Origin: Bauldia sp963759235
GTDB taxonomy: Bacteria; Pseudomonadota; Alphaproteobacteria; Rhizobiales; Kaistiaceae
Assembly (NCBI GenBank): GCA_963759235.1
Contig: CAVWYO010000005.1
Location: 1 to 64,000 of the forward strand
Direction of reading: 5' to 3'
DNA length: 64,000 nucleotides
The notes below the pieces were generated by a model. That model made no database searches and was not told the origin of the DNA. It was given only the letters and a program-made list of their open reading frames with translations. Positions within the stretch are counted from its first letter, which is position 1, and every line of letters begins with the position of its first letter. The position numbers were made by a program, and so were the translations under genes. Positions 26,182-35,334 of this stretch are shown here, one piece after another.

Positions 26182-27368
26182 CCAGCGGCCGGTTCGCCGA
26201 CAACATCGTCCATTTTGCCCGCGCCCTCAGGCGGGCGGGCGTCCCGGTGGGACCGGCGGCGGTCGTCGATGCGGTCAGGGCGGTGGAGATTGCCGGCATT
26301 GCCGAGCGCGCCGACTTCTACTGGACGCTCCATGCGATCTTCGTCAGCCGCCACGATCATCACCCGATCTTCGATCAGGCCTTTCGGCTCTTCTGGCGAA
26401 AGCGCGATTTGACCCGCGCATCGCCAGATTCCGACGACGCGGACGACGAGCGGCGGGACGAGCCGCCGCCGCCGGCGTCGCGCCGGGTGGCGGACGCGCT
26501 GTTCGAGTCGTCCGGCGACGCCAAGGCGGCGCGCAAACTCGACATCGAAATCGACGCGCGGCTCAGCGTCTCGGACAGCGAGGCGCTGCGACGACGCGAC
26601 TTCGCCCAGATGAACGCCCGCGAGATTGCCGAGGCGGAACGGCAGATCGACGACCTTCACCTTCCGAACGACCGCATCCCCGCCCGGCGGACTGTCGCCA
26701 GTCCGCCGTCCGGCGCCATCGACCCCCGGCGGACGCTGCGCGCCGGCCTGCGGGCCGGCGGCGAACTGATCCTGCTTCGCCATCGCCAGCCGCGGCTGGT
26801 GCATCCGCCGATCGTGGTGCTTTGCGACATCTCCGGGTCGATGAGCGCTTACACCCGCGTGCTCCTTCACTTCGTTCATGCCCTCGGCCGCCAGCGGCGC
26901 GTCACCGCCTTCCTGTTCGGCACGCGGCTCACCAACGTGACGCGGCAGCTTCGCCATCGCGACGTCGACGAGGCGCTCGCGGCGTGCTCACAGAGCGTCG
27001 CCGACTGGTCGGGCGGCACGCGCATCGCGTCGGCGCTCCGCATCTTCAACCGCGACTGGTCGCGCCGCGTGCTGGGGCAGGGGGCCGTCGTCCTCCTGGT
27101 GACCGACGGCCTCGAGCGCGACGGCGTCGACGATCTTGCCAGCGAGACGGACCGGCTGCACCGCTCGTGCCGGCGGCTGATCTGGCTCAATCCGCTCCTC
27201 GGCTATGAGGGCTTCGAGGCGAAGGCGCAGGGCATCCGCACCATGCTGCCGCATGTCGACGAGGTCCGCTCGGTGCATTCGCTGGAGGCGGTGGGCGACG
27301 TCTGTCGGGCGCTCGCCGGCGAAGCGAGCCCGGCCGCCGATCCGCGCGCCTGGCTCAGAGCGGCCTGA
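26178..27368 (+). CDS. coxE: CoxE-like von Willebrand factor A protein
   Basis: A 396-residue partner of the MoxR ATPase. The C-terminal half is a VWA domain with the MIDAS motif in VVLCDISGSMSAYTRVLLHF (D-x-S-x-S, near residue 213). An acidic, Asp-rich linker lies near residue 85-95 (DSDDADDERRDE). In CO dehydrogenase and related molybdenum hydroxylase clusters CoxE acts with CoxD in metal insertion or activation. It starts inside the coxD stop (ATGA) and is followed 71 bases later by the XdhC genes. Confidence 0.87.
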   Translation: MTSGRFADNIVHFARALRRAGVPVGPAAVVDAVRAVEIAGIAERADFYWTLHAIFVSRHDHHPIFDQAFRLFWRKRDLTRASPDSDDADDERRDEPPPPASRRVADALFESSGDAKAARKLDIEIDARLSVSDSEALRRRDFAQMNAREIAEAERQIDDLHLPNDRIPARRTVASPPSGAIDPRRTLRAGLRAGGELILLRHRQPRLVHPPIVVLCDISGSMSAYTRVLLHFVHALGRQRRVTAFLFGTRLTNVTRQLRHRDVDEALAACSQSVADWSGGTRIASALRIFNRDWSRRVLGQGAVVLLVTDGLERDGVDDLASETDRLHRSCRRLIWLNPLLGYEGFEAKAQGIRTMLPHVDEVRSVHSLEAVGDVCRALAGEASPAADPRAWLRAA

Positions 27369-27439
27369 CACGGCGACCTTGGCGTTCGGGCCGGGGTCGT
27401 TATATTCAAACGGAAAGGTCGATACCGAAGGAGGGTGGC

Positions 27440-27778
27440 GTGGAAGCGCAGACGCGTTCGGAAGGCAATCTCGATGTCCTCGCCACCGCCGCGGCGTGGC
27501 GGCAAAGCGGCCGCGAGGTGGCGGTCGCCACCGTGGTCGAAACCTGGGGCTCGGCGCCGCGCCCGGTCGGCAGTCATCTGGTCGTCGACGGCGACGGCAA
27601 TTTCGAAGGCTCGGTGTCGGGCGGCTGCGTCGAGGGCGCGGTGGTTGCCGAAGCCGTCGACGTGATCGGCGACGGCAAGCCGAAGATGCTGGAATTCGGC
27701 GTCGCCGACGAGACGGCCTGGCGGGTCGGCCTCTCCTGCGGCGGCCGGATCAAGGTCTATGTGGAGAAGCTGGAGTAG
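27440..27778 (+). CDS. XdhC/CoxF-type molybdenum-cofactor chaperone, small N-terminal-domain protein
   Basis: A 112-residue protein with the XdhC/CoxI N-terminal domain only: VATVVETWGSAPRPVGSHLV, then GNFEGSVSGGCVEGAVVAEA, whose conserved SGGC loop carries the Cys thought to contact the sulfurated molybdenum cofactor, and a second Cys in VGLSCGGRIKVYVE. The C-terminal Rossmann domain is encoded separately at 28183-28890. It starts with GTG at 27440 behind AAGGAGGG, an excellent site. It is three bases from the next gene. Confidence 0.88.
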   Translation: MEAQTRSEGNLDVLATAAAWRQSGREVAVATVVETWGSAPRPVGSHLVVDGDGNFEGSVSGGCVEGAVVAEAVDVIGDGKPKMLEFGVADETAWRVGLSCGGRIKVYVEKLE

Positions 27779-27781
27779 GCG

Positions 27782-28177
27782 ATGCGGCTCCGCCCGGCCC
27801 ATTTCGCGATTGTGTGGGCGGCGCTGTTTGCCGGGCCGGCGCTGGCGGCCGAGGCGGGGCTTCCGCAAGCGTTTCAGGGGATCTGGGTGGCGGTGGGAGA
27901 CTGCGCCGAGACCAACGACGTGCCGGGTGGCCGGATCGAGGTCGGCGCCGCCAGCCTCAAGTCGTTCGGCTTCGCGTGCACGTTGGCGAATATCGTGGAA
28001 GTTCCGGACGAACAGAACAGAAGGTTCTCTCTCCTGCGGCATTGCACGAGCGACGGCCGCGTCAGCGACGCCGGCATGACCCTCTATCACGTGCAGAGCG
28101 GCGCCTTCGGCGAGGCGCTCGTCACAATGAACGAGAACGGGTCCTATCTGACGCTCTACAAGCGCTGCGGGGAGTAG
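27782..28177 (+). CDS. small secreted cysteine-containing protein, unknown
   Basis: A 131-residue protein with a signal peptide (MRLRPAHFAIVWAALFAGPA, cleavage after ALAA) and a mature part of about 108 residues with four cysteines (GDCAET, FACTLA, RHCTSD, KRCGE), compatible with two disulfide bonds in the periplasm. QAFQGIWVAVGDC is reminiscent of lysozyme-inhibitor-like or small beta-barrel exported proteins, but I recognise no family. It lies in the middle of the molybdenum-enzyme maturation operon, three bases after one XdhC part and five bases before the other. Confidence 0.72.
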   Translation: MRLRPAHFAIVWAALFAGPALAAEAGLPQAFQGIWVAVGDCAETNDVPGGRIEVGAASLKSFGFACTLANIVEVPDEQNRRFSLLRHCTSDGRVSDAGMTLYHVQSGAFGEALVTMNENGSYLTLYKRCGE

Positions 28178-28182
28178 GGCGG

Positions 28183-28890
28183 GTGAAACTCGACACCCTT
28201 CAAAGGCTGAACGCGGCGCGTGAGCGGCGCGAGGCGGCGATCCTCGTCACCGGGCTTGGGGGCGGCGAGGAGCGGCTGATCGTCGAGACGGACGGCTTCG
28301 CCGGCGATCCGCTCGGGGAAGCGATCGCCGAACGGTTCCGTTCCGGGCGGTCGGGGACGGTGACGGCCGCCGATGGGGAAAGCTATTTCCTCACCGTGCA
28401 AATGCCGCCGCCGCGGCTGGTCGTCATCGGCGCGGTCCATATCAGCCAGGCGCTCGCCCCGATGGCGCGGGTCGCCGGCTTCGACATGACGATCATCGAC
28501 CCGCGCACCGCCTTCGCCACGCCGGAGCGGTTCCCCGACGTGCCGCTCTTCGCCGAATGGCCGGACGTGGCGATCCCCAAGGTGGGGCTCGACCGGTTCA
28601 CCGCGTTGGCGGCGCTGACCCACGATCCCAAGATCGACGACGGGGCGATCGCCGCGGCGCTGGCCGCCGGCTGCTTCTATGTCGGGGCGCTCGGCAGCCG
28701 CAAGACGCACGGCAAGCGGCTGGAGCGGCTGGGCGCGGCCGGCGCCAGCGCGGCCGCATTGGCAACGATCCATGCGCCGATCGGCCTTGCCATCGGCGCC
28801 CAGTCGCCGGCCGAGATCGCGGTGGCGATTCTGGGCGAGGTCATTGGGGCGCTTCGCTCCCGCGGCATGGCGCGCGAGGCGGCCGCGTGA
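28183..28890 (+). CDS. XdhC family protein, Rossmann-domain part
   Basis: A 235-residue protein whose C-terminal half is the XdhC_C Rossmann fold: RLVVIGAVHISQALAPMARV (near residue 80), MTIIDPRTAFATPERFP, then FYVGALGSRKTHGKRLERL and HAPIGLAIGAQSPAEIAVAI, all family signatures. It acts with the N-terminal-domain protein to protect and deliver molybdenum cofactor. It starts with GTG at 28183 with GGAG eight bases upstream. Its stop overlaps the next start (GTGA at 28887). Confidence 0.88.
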   Translation: MKLDTLQRLNAARERREAAILVTGLGGGEERLIVETDGFAGDPLGEAIAERFRSGRSGTVTAADGESYFLTVQMPPPRLVVIGAVHISQALAPMARVAGFDMTIIDPRTAFATPERFPDVPLFAEWPDVAIPKVGLDRFTALAALTHDPKIDDGAIAAALAAGCFYVGALGSRKTHGKRLERLGAAGASAAALATIHAPIGLAIGAQSPAEIAVAILGEVIGALRSRGMAREAAA

Positions 28891-30503
28891 AATTCGGCCT
28901 GGTTCCGGTGGCCGAGGCCGAGGGGGCAATCCTCGCCCATTCGGTGCGCCACAAAGGCGGCGTGCTTCGCAAGGGGACGATGCTTACGGCGGACCGTATC
29001 GCTGCGCTGACCGAGGCGGGGGTCAGTACGGTGGTTGCCGCCCGGCTCGACGCCGACGACGTCCACGAGGATGCGGCGGCGCGGCAGCTCGCGGTGGCGA
29101 TCGCCAGCGACGGCCTCCGCGTCGAGCCGCCGTTTACCGGCCGCGCCAACCTCTACGCCGAAACCGCCGGTCTCCTCGTCGTCGACCGCGCGGCGATCGG
29201 CCGGCTGAACCGGGTCGAGGCGGCGATCACGGTCGCGACGCTGCCGGAATTCGCCGTCGTCGAAGCCGGCCGCATGGCGGCGACCGTCAAGATCATCCCG
29301 TTCGCGGTCGGTGCCGCGCTGCTGGACGCGGCGGTTGGCGCCGGGACCGGCGCCGTCCGGGTGGCGCCGTTCCGGCCGCTCAAGGTCGGGCTGGTGGCGA
29401 CGACATTGCCGTCGCTGAAGCCGAGCGTGATGGACAAGACCAGGCGGCTCCTCGCCGAGCGCCTGGCACCGGCCGGCGCGAGCATCGTCGGCGAGAGGCG
29501 CGTTGCCCACGAGACGGAAGCGGTGGCCGAGGCGCTGGCTGAATTCGCCGGCGGCGGCGCCGATCTCCTCGTCGTCTTCGGCGCTTCGGCGACGGTCGAC
29601 GAAATGGACGTGGTACCGGCCGGGATCGTCGCGGCCGGGGGACGCGTCCGGCATTTCGGCATGCCGGTCGACCCCGGCAACCTGCTGGTCCTCGGCGCCA
29701 TCGGGGACGTGCCGGTGATCGGCGCGCCGGGCTGCGCCCGGAGCCCCAAGGAGAACGGATTCGACTGGATCCTGAATCGGTTGCTCGCCGGTCTTGACGT
29801 GAGGCCCGAGGACATCACCGGGCTCGGGGTCGGCGGCCTTCTCATGGAAATCGTCTCGCGGCCGCAACCGCGGGAGGGTGGCGAGCCGCTGGCGGAGCCG
29901 GACGGGCCGCCGAAGGTCGCGGCGATCGTGCTTGCGGCGGGTAGCTCACGACGGATGGGCGGGCCGAACAAGCTCACCGCCACCATCGACGGCCGGCCCA
30001 TCGTGCGGATCGCGGTCGAAGCGGCGCTGGCCAGTCGCGCCGAACCGGTCATCGTCGTTACCGGCCATCGCAGTACCGAGGTCGAGGCGGCGCTCGGCGG
30101 CCTCGAGGTGCGCTTCGTCCACAATCCCGACCACGCCGGCGGCCTGTCGACGTCGCTGCAGCGGGGCATCGAGAGCCTGGCGCCGGAGACCGACGGCGCC
30201 GTCGTCGTCCTTGCCGACATGCCGCGCGTCGACGCCGCCACCATCGACCGGCTGATCGCCGCCTTCGATCCCGGCGCGGACGCGCTGATCGTGGTGCCGA
30301 CTTTCGAGGGAAAGCGCGGCAACCCGGTGCTGTGGTCGCGGCGGCTGTTCGCCGACCTGCTGGCCGTCGAAGGCGATACCGGCGGACGCCATCTCATCGG
30401 CGCCAACCGCGACGCGGTCGTCGAGGTGGAGGTCGGTCCGGCGGTCGCCATCGACGTCGATACGCCGGAAGGGCTGGCGGCGGCCGGCGGCGAACTGCCT
30501 TAG
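28887..30503 (+). CDS. bifunctional molybdopterin-binding / NTP-transferase protein (MoeA-like plus MobA/MocA-like)
   Basis: A 538-residue fusion. Residues 1-340 resemble the MoeA/MogA molybdopterin-binding module (VLRKGTMLTADRIAALTEAG, LLVVFGASATVDEMDVVPAG, GMPVDPGNLLVLGAIGDVPV). Residues 345-538 are a MobA/MocA nucleotidyltransferase (IVLAAGSSRRMGGPNKLTAT, VVVLADMPRVDAATIDRLI). Such proteins add CMP to molybdopterin, giving the cytosine-dinucleotide cofactor used by CO dehydrogenase and xanthine-oxidase-family enzymes. GTG start overlapping the previous stop. It is last in the operon. Confidence 0.88.
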   Translation: MKFGLVPVAEAEGAILAHSVRHKGGVLRKGTMLTADRIAALTEAGVSTVVAARLDADDVHEDAAARQLAVAIASDGLRVEPPFTGRANLYAETAGLLVVDRAAIGRLNRVEAAITVATLPEFAVVEAGRMAATVKIIPFAVGAALLDAAVGAGTGAVRVAPFRPLKVGLVATTLPSLKPSVMDKTRRLLAERLAPAGASIVGERRVAHETEAVAEALAEFAGGGADLLVVFGASATVDEMDVVPAGIVAAGGRVRHFGMPVDPGNLLVLGAIGDVPVIGAPGCARSPKENGFDWILNRLLAGLDVRPEDITGLGVGGLLMEIVSRPQPREGGEPLAEPDGPPKVAAIVLAAGSSRRMGGPNKLTATIDGRPIVRIAVEAALASRAEPVIVVTGHRSTEVEAALGGLEVRFVHNPDHAGGLSTSLQRGIESLAPETDGAVVVLADMPRVDAATIDRLIAAFDPGADALIVVPTFEGKRGNPVLWSRRLFADLLAVEGDTGGRHLIGANRDAVVEVEVGPAVAIDVDTPEGLAAAGGELP

Positions 30504-30675
30504 CCCCGCGCGGCCAGATACCGGGTTGTCAGCACTCGTCGGGTCTTGCTGCTAATTATTTGATTTGATGAAACATTTTCCGGCGCGGCAATTGCATTTT
30601 CCGATGTCGCGAGCGAACCTTGTCGCTGCGCCGGCGGTGTAAATACTGCCGCTGTCATTGGAAGGAGCATTTGCG

Positions 30676-30945
30676 ATGCCCGGAACTGTGCTGAGCGAGC
30701 GGTGGGATGCCTACGGTTTGATCACGGCGCATATCCTCTATGGCATGCCGGATCACCCTTCCGTCCTGCAAACCTTCGTCTGGCAGACCTACGATCTTGC
30801 GCCGGAGTTTCCCGAGCTGCGGCGGTTCCTCGATTTCTGGCAGCGCGAGCTGGACGGTCCGCTCCATTCGGTGACGGTTTCGCACAAGCAGCTGGTGCGG
30901 GCGGGGCAGTTCCGGCCGGTGACGACACAACTCACCCTTCACTGA
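30676..30945 (+). CDS. usg: Usg family protein
   Basis: An 89-residue protein with the Usg pattern: LITAHILYGMPDHPSVLQTF, WQTYDLAPEFPELRRFLDFW, LDGPLHSVTVSHKQLV. Small conserved protein of alphaproteobacteria, historically named for its position upstream of other genes; function unknown. The start at 30676 has GAAGGAG nine bases upstream. A Met six codons earlier in frame is less well placed. Confidence 0.85.
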   Translation: MPGTVLSERWDAYGLITAHILYGMPDHPSVLQTFVWQTYDLAPEFPELRRFLDFWQRELDGPLHSVTVSHKQLVRAGQFRPVTTQLTLH

Positions 30946-31217
30946 TCGATCGCGCCGCGGTTTGACCTACAGGGGGACCGCGGCGCGGCCGGCGCCGCCG
31001 CCGCTGTGGCGGCGTCAGCGGCCAGGTCGGTGCATGGGCGCTGGACCGGTTCAAATCCGCGCGAATTCTTAAACTCAGGCTAACCTCTTCGACCTTTCTC
31101 GCCTCCTGTCGAGTGGGGGCGGCGCTAGGGTTCGAGGTGTCGACCGGACACCTGGCGCGGACCGTTTCCGCATCAAACCCGGCGCGGCCATGACGGTGCG
31201 ATTCAAGGGGGGGACGA

Positions 31218-33137
31218 ATGTCGATTCTGTTCGGCACAAACGGCGACGACAACATCGTGGGCGGTGGCGCGACTGATCTGATCATCTCCGGGGATGGGAA
31301 TGACATTATCTACGGCAATGGCGGCGACGATCTGATCAGCTCGGGCAGCGGCGACGATACGGTCTATGGCGGCGACGGCAACGATGTGATCAGTTCCGGC
31401 TCCGGCAGCGACACCGTCTATGGCGGCAGCGGCGACAACGTGATCAGCTCGGGCTACGGCAACGACACCATCTACAGCGGCGACGGCAACAATCTCATCC
31501 TCGGCGGCAGCGGCAACGACCTGATCTTCGTCGGCAGCGGCAACAACGTGATCGACGGGGGGAGCGGGCTGGACACCGCCAGCTTCACGGGCGACGCGCA
31601 GGATTACAGCTTTTCCTTCCTAAACGGCACCGTGGTCGCGACCAACCTCGCCAGCGGCAGCGTGGACGTGTTGGCCTCGGTCGAGAACCTGACTTTCGAC
31701 AACGCCAACTTTCATGTCGGCCAGAACAACGCGCCGATCGCCGACGACGTCGGCATCTCCGTCAGCGAGGATGGGCCGGCGGCCGCAGGCGACCTTCTCG
31801 CGGCGTCACATGCCTTCGACTTCGAAGCGGACGCGCTCAGCATCGTTGCCGTCGGCGGCGACGCCACGGCGGTGGGAAATCAGGTCGTGCTCGCCTCCGG
31901 TGCACTGATCACCATCAACGCGGACGGCACATACAGCTACGATCCCAACGGGCAGTTCGAGGCGCTGAACACCGGCGAAACGGCAACCGACGCCGTCACC
32001 TTCGACATCTCGGACGGCACCCATACGATCACGCGGACCCTCGACATCACCATCGACGGCGTGGACGACAACCACGCTCCCGTCGCGCAGAACGTGATCT
32101 ATACGGTCGACGCGGATCATGCGGGCGGCACCTATGCCTTCAACGCGGCCGATCCGGATCCAGGCGACACGGTGCTCACCTACGACAGCCCGGGAATGCA
32201 GACCCCGCCTTTTCAGATCAGCCTTCCGCAACTGAAGACCGATTTCGACAACAACCTCGACGGCACCTTCAAGGTGGTACCCGGGCAAGACCTTCAGGCG
32301 CTGGCCGAAGGGCAAACCAAAGACTTCACCTTCACCTATACGGCGACCGACAGCCACGGGGCAGTGAGCGACGAGGCGACTCTCACGTTCGAGATCACGG
32401 GCGTGAACGACGCCCCCACGCGACCCAACAACATCTTCGCCAGGGTCGCGCAGGAAGATTCCGGGCCAGTCGTCTCATCCTACCAGGTCATCGATCCCGA
32501 TTCCGATGACAATTCCGCCAGTCTCCACTACTTCATCGACGTGCCGGAGGGGCTGTCCATCGTCGACAACCGCAACGGCACGTTTACGCTGGATACAAAT
32601 GTCGGCTTCGATCACCTGGCCGTTGGGCAATCGGAGCATGTCCTCATAAACTTCACCGCAACCGACAGGCACGGCGCATCGACCCAGTTTACTGATTCCA
32701 TCGACGTCGACGGCGTAAACGACAACCCCATCGCAACGGATGACGGATTCGCCACCGACGAGAAGACTGCCTTCAGCGGCAATCTCTTCGCCGACAACGG
32801 CCACGGAGCCGACACCGATCCCGATAACGGCGACTCGTTCACCGTCACCGCGGTCAACGGGAAGGCCGTCTCCGACGGGGACGTCGTGGCGCTGGTCTCG
32901 GGGGCCGAAGTGACGATCCACGCGGACGGGACGTTCTCCTACGACCCCAACGGCATGTTTGACGCGCTCGGTGCGGGGGATACGGCAGACGACCAGTTCA
33001 CCTACACCGTCACCGATACCCAGGGCGGCACCGGCACGGCCACCGCAACGATCGCGGTGGCGGGAGTTGACGATACCGCCGTCGCGGTGCCCGCGACGCC
33101 CGCACCTGGCCACGACGGTCTCCTTCTGGTCGCCTGA
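31218..33137 (+). CDS. RTX-repeat protein with VCBS/cadherin-like repeats (adhesin-like)
   Basis: A 639-residue acidic surface or secreted protein. Residues 1-140 are RTX repeats with an unusual Ser-rich spacing (GGDDLISSGSGDDTVYGGDG type). From about 170 come four Ig-like modules: two of the VCBS type, ending in INADGTYSYDPNGQFEALNT and IHADGTFSYDPNGMFDALGA, and two more ending in ITGVNDAPTRPN and VDGVNDNPIATDD. These modules are typical of Ca2+-dependent adhesins exported by type I systems. The usual order is VCBS repeats first and RTX last; here RTX is at the N-terminus and the C-terminal end lacks a clear secretion signal. There is a strong GGGGGGA site before the ATG. Confidence 0.85.
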   Translation: MSILFGTNGDDNIVGGGATDLIISGDGNDIIYGNGGDDLISSGSGDDTVYGGDGNDVISSGSGSDTVYGGSGDNVISSGYGNDTIYSGDGNNLILGGSGNDLIFVGSGNNVIDGGSGLDTASFTGDAQDYSFSFLNGTVVATNLASGSVDVLASVENLTFDNANFHVGQNNAPIADDVGISVSEDGPAAAGDLLAASHAFDFEADALSIVAVGGDATAVGNQVVLASGALITINADGTYSYDPNGQFEALNTGETATDAVTFDISDGTHTITRTLDITIDGVDDNHAPVAQNVIYTVDADHAGGTYAFNAADPDPGDTVLTYDSPGMQTPPFQISLPQLKTDFDNNLDGTFKVVPGQDLQALAEGQTKDFTFTYTATDSHGAVSDEATLTFEITGVNDAPTRPNNIFARVAQEDSGPVVSSYQVIDPDSDDNSASLHYFIDVPEGLSIVDNRNGTFTLDTNVGFDHLAVGQSEHVLINFTATDRHGASTQFTDSIDVDGVNDNPIATDDGFATDEKTAFSGNLFADNGHGADTDPDNGDSFTVTAVNGKAVSDGDVVALVSGAEVTIHADGTFSYDPNGMFDALGAGDTADDQFTYTVTDTQGGTGTATATIAVAGVDDTAVAVPATPAPGHDGLLLVA

Positions 33138-33234
33138 CCGGCCGCGTTGCCGACATCGCCTTTCGAAGGTCCGATTGCGGGCCGTGATCGCCCGTGGTAG
33201 TCGCGGCAAACGGCTTTTCCTTCGGTAGGCACTG

Positions 33235-33621
33235 ATGCGGCGGATGACGCTTGACTTCGAGGGGCTGTCGATCACGCTCGATCTCCTCGATACGCCGACG
33301 GCCGATGCGGTCTGGGCGGCGTTGCCGTTCGCCGGATCGGCGCTGACCTGGGGCGAGGAGGTGTATTTCGGCACACCGGTTTCGGTGGCGCGCGAGGCGG
33401 GCGCGAAGGCGGTGGTCGAAGCCGGCGAGATCGCCTATTGGACGGACGGCGACGCGATCGCCATCGGCTTCGGACGGACGCCGATCAGCCGCGGCGACGA
33501 GATCCGGCTCGCCAGCCCGTGCAACATCTGGGCGACCACCGGCGACGACGTGCGCATCCTGTCGCGCGTCTCGGACGGAACCACCGTTCACGCAGCGCGG
33601 GTCCAGGGCCCGGCCCCATAA
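33235..33621 (+). CDS. cyclophilin-like fold protein (TM1367/AF2212 type)
   Basis: A 128-residue small protein: LTWGEEVYFGTPVSVARE and EIAYWTDGDAIAIGFGRTPI followed by ASPCNIWATTGDD resemble the cyclophilin-like TM1367/DUF3830 group. No catalytic residues can be assigned. It is transcribed alone, convergent with the Anbu gene (39 bases between stops). Confidence 0.68.
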   Translation: MRRMTLDFEGLSITLDLLDTPTADAVWAALPFAGSALTWGEEVYFGTPVSVAREAGAKAVVEAGEIAYWTDGDAIAIGFGRTPISRGDEIRLASPCNIWATTGDDVRILSRVSDGTTVHAARVQGPAP

Positions 33622-33660
33622 GCGGGGTCGGCTCGGACCGCGGATGGGCGGCGCGCCGGG

Positions 33661-34407
33661 TCAGGTAGGTGAGTAGGGCGGCTGCGGGATCGACTGATGG
33701 GCGGCCCGCAGCGCCGCGGACCATCGTTCGCGCAGATCGTGAAAATAGGGCTCGGCCTCGTCGATCCGGTAGGCGAGGTCGACGCGGATGGCGTCGCGGC
33801 GGACGACCAGGAGGTCGATGGGCAGGCCGACGGAGAGGTTGGAGCGGACGGTGGAATCCATCGAGATGAGGCCGAGCTTCAGGGCGTCGTAGAGGTCGGT
33901 CTGGTCGGTGATCGACCGGTCGAGGATCGGCTTGCCGTATTTGTGCTCGCCGATCTGCAGATAGGGCGTGTCGGTGGTCGCCTCGATGAAATTGCCGGCC
34001 GAGTAGACCATGAACAGGCGGAGCCGGCCGCCCTTGACCTGGCCACCGAGAAGGATGGTGACGTCGAAGGCTCCGGATTGAGCCTGTTCCTGGGAAATGC
34101 CGTCGACACGATGAACCTCGCGGATGGCACGGCCGATGACTTGCGCGGCCCGGAACATGCTCGGCACCCGGATCAGCTTCTCGGTTTCGCCGGTTTCCGG
34201 GTTGAGGAAGCCTTCGGTGACCAGGGTGAGCACCGACTGACTGACCGCCAGATTGCCGGCGGTCGCCAAGCCGATCACCAATTCGCCCGGCTCCTCGAAG
34301 AGGTGCAGCTTGCGGAACACCGAGATGTTGTCGACGCCGGCATTGGTGCGCGTGTCGGCGATCATGACCAGCCCCTCGCGGACCAGAATCCCCACGCAAT
34401 ATGTCAT
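33661..34407 (-). CDS. Anbu, bacterial proteasome-related peptidase
   Basis: A 248-residue T1-type self-compartmentalising peptidase. MTYCVGILVREGLVMIADTR is the Anbu hallmark: after Met removal Thr2 is the catalytic nucleophile. The conserved NAGVDNISVFRKLHLFEEPG (putative catalytic Lys region), GNLAVSQSVL and a late SMDSTVRSNLSVGLPIDL agree with Anbu rather than HslV. It is the last gene of a four-gene operon (ATP-grasp, alpha-E, transglutaminase, Anbu), a linkage known in many bacteria. The physiological substrate is unknown. Confidence 0.9.
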   Translation of the reverse strand: MTYCVGILVREGLVMIADTRTNAGVDNISVFRKLHLFEEPGELVIGLATAGNLAVSQSVLTLVTEGFLNPETGETEKLIRVPSMFRAAQVIGRAIREVHRVDGISQEQAQSGAFDVTILLGGQVKGGRLRLFMVYSAGNFIEATTDTPYLQIGEHKYGKPILDRSITDQTDLYDALKLGLISMDSTVRSNLSVGLPIDLLVVRRDAIRVDLAYRIDEAEPYFHDLRERWSAALRAAHQSIPQPPYSPT

Positions 34408-34499
34408 GCGGCCGTCATCCCCGAATCCGCTCCGCCATGACTGTCGGGCGAAGCCGGTCTTCTCGCAATCAAAATCAACGAGGGTTCGGGCAGCATCGG

Positions 34500-35324
34500 C
34501 TAACCGGAGAAACGGGTCGATTCATTGACAAGAATCCTGACGGCGAGCGTCTCGTCGGCGCCGCCATAGCGGGTGCCGCGAATCGGGGCGGCACCCAGGT
34601 AGTCGAGGCCGACGGCGACGCGCACATAGGCATCCGTCGCCGAAATGCCGTTCGCCGGGTCGAAGGCGACCCAACCGAGGTCGTCGACCTGGGCCTCCGC
34701 CCAGGCGTGACCAGCCTCCTGGCCGTTGAGCTGGTCGGCGTGGAACAGATAGCCGCCCACATAGCGCGCCGGGATGCCAAGGTGGCGGACGGCGGCGATG
34801 AAGACGTGGGCGAAGTCCTGGCAGACGCCGTGGCCGAACGAGAAGGCCTCGATGGCGCTGGTTCCGGTGTCGGTGAGGTTGACCTCGAAGCGAACCTTGT
34901 CGCGGATGGCGTTCATGATGGCGTGGAGGACGTCCAGCGTGTTGGGCGCGGCGTCATTTGCCGCCTGCTCGGCCATCATCCGGATCGCGGCGTCCGACCT
35001 GGTCAACGGCGTCTCTCTCAGAAAGATCGCGAGCGGCATCCGCTCGATCTGGCCGCGGACGATGCCATGGGTGTCCTGGGTCTCGACCTCTCCCTCGGCG
35101 GTGATGGTCAAGCCGTCGAGCGGCCCCTCGACCGTGAAGGTGTGGACGGTGTTGCCGAACGGGTCGGCCGAGGCGTCGAGGCGGCAATCGCGGTCGACCT
35201 CGATGCGCCAGTTGACGACGAACTGGCCGTCGTGGCCACGCGGCGTCAGCCTGAGGATCTGGATCGCCCGCGTCGCCGGCCTGCCATAGCGATAGGTGGT
35301 CTCGTGAAGGATGCGGAGGCGCAT
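34500..35324 (-). CDS. transglutaminase-like cysteine protease of the Anbu operon
   Basis: A 274-residue protein. An N-terminal bacterial transglutaminase-associated domain (MRLRILHETTYRYGRPATRA) is followed by the papain-like core: GVCQDFAHVFIAAVRHLGIP (catalytic Cys near 160), GHAWAEAQVDDLGWVAFDPA (catalytic His and Asp). Such enzymes hydrolyse or crosslink peptides or amides. It follows the alpha-E gene by 10 bases and precedes Anbu by 92 bases on the same strand. Confidence 0.9.
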   Translation of the reverse strand: MRLRILHETTYRYGRPATRAIQILRLTPRGHDGQFVVNWRIEVDRDCRLDASADPFGNTVHTFTVEGPLDGLTITAEGEVETQDTHGIVRGQIERMPLAIFLRETPLTRSDAAIRMMAEQAANDAAPNTLDVLHAIMNAIRDKVRFEVNLTDTGTSAIEAFSFGHGVCQDFAHVFIAAVRHLGIPARYVGGYLFHADQLNGQEAGHAWAEAQVDDLGWVAFDPANGISATDAYVRVAVGLDYLGAAPIRGTRYGGADETLAVRILVNESTRFSG

Positions 35325-35334
35325 CGAGATGGGC

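Noticed and set aside
31255..31560. Short tandem repeats considered as a CRISPR-like or microsatellite array
   Set aside because: The periodicity is that of RTX nonapeptide codons in a single reading frame, with no spacers or palindromic repeats.
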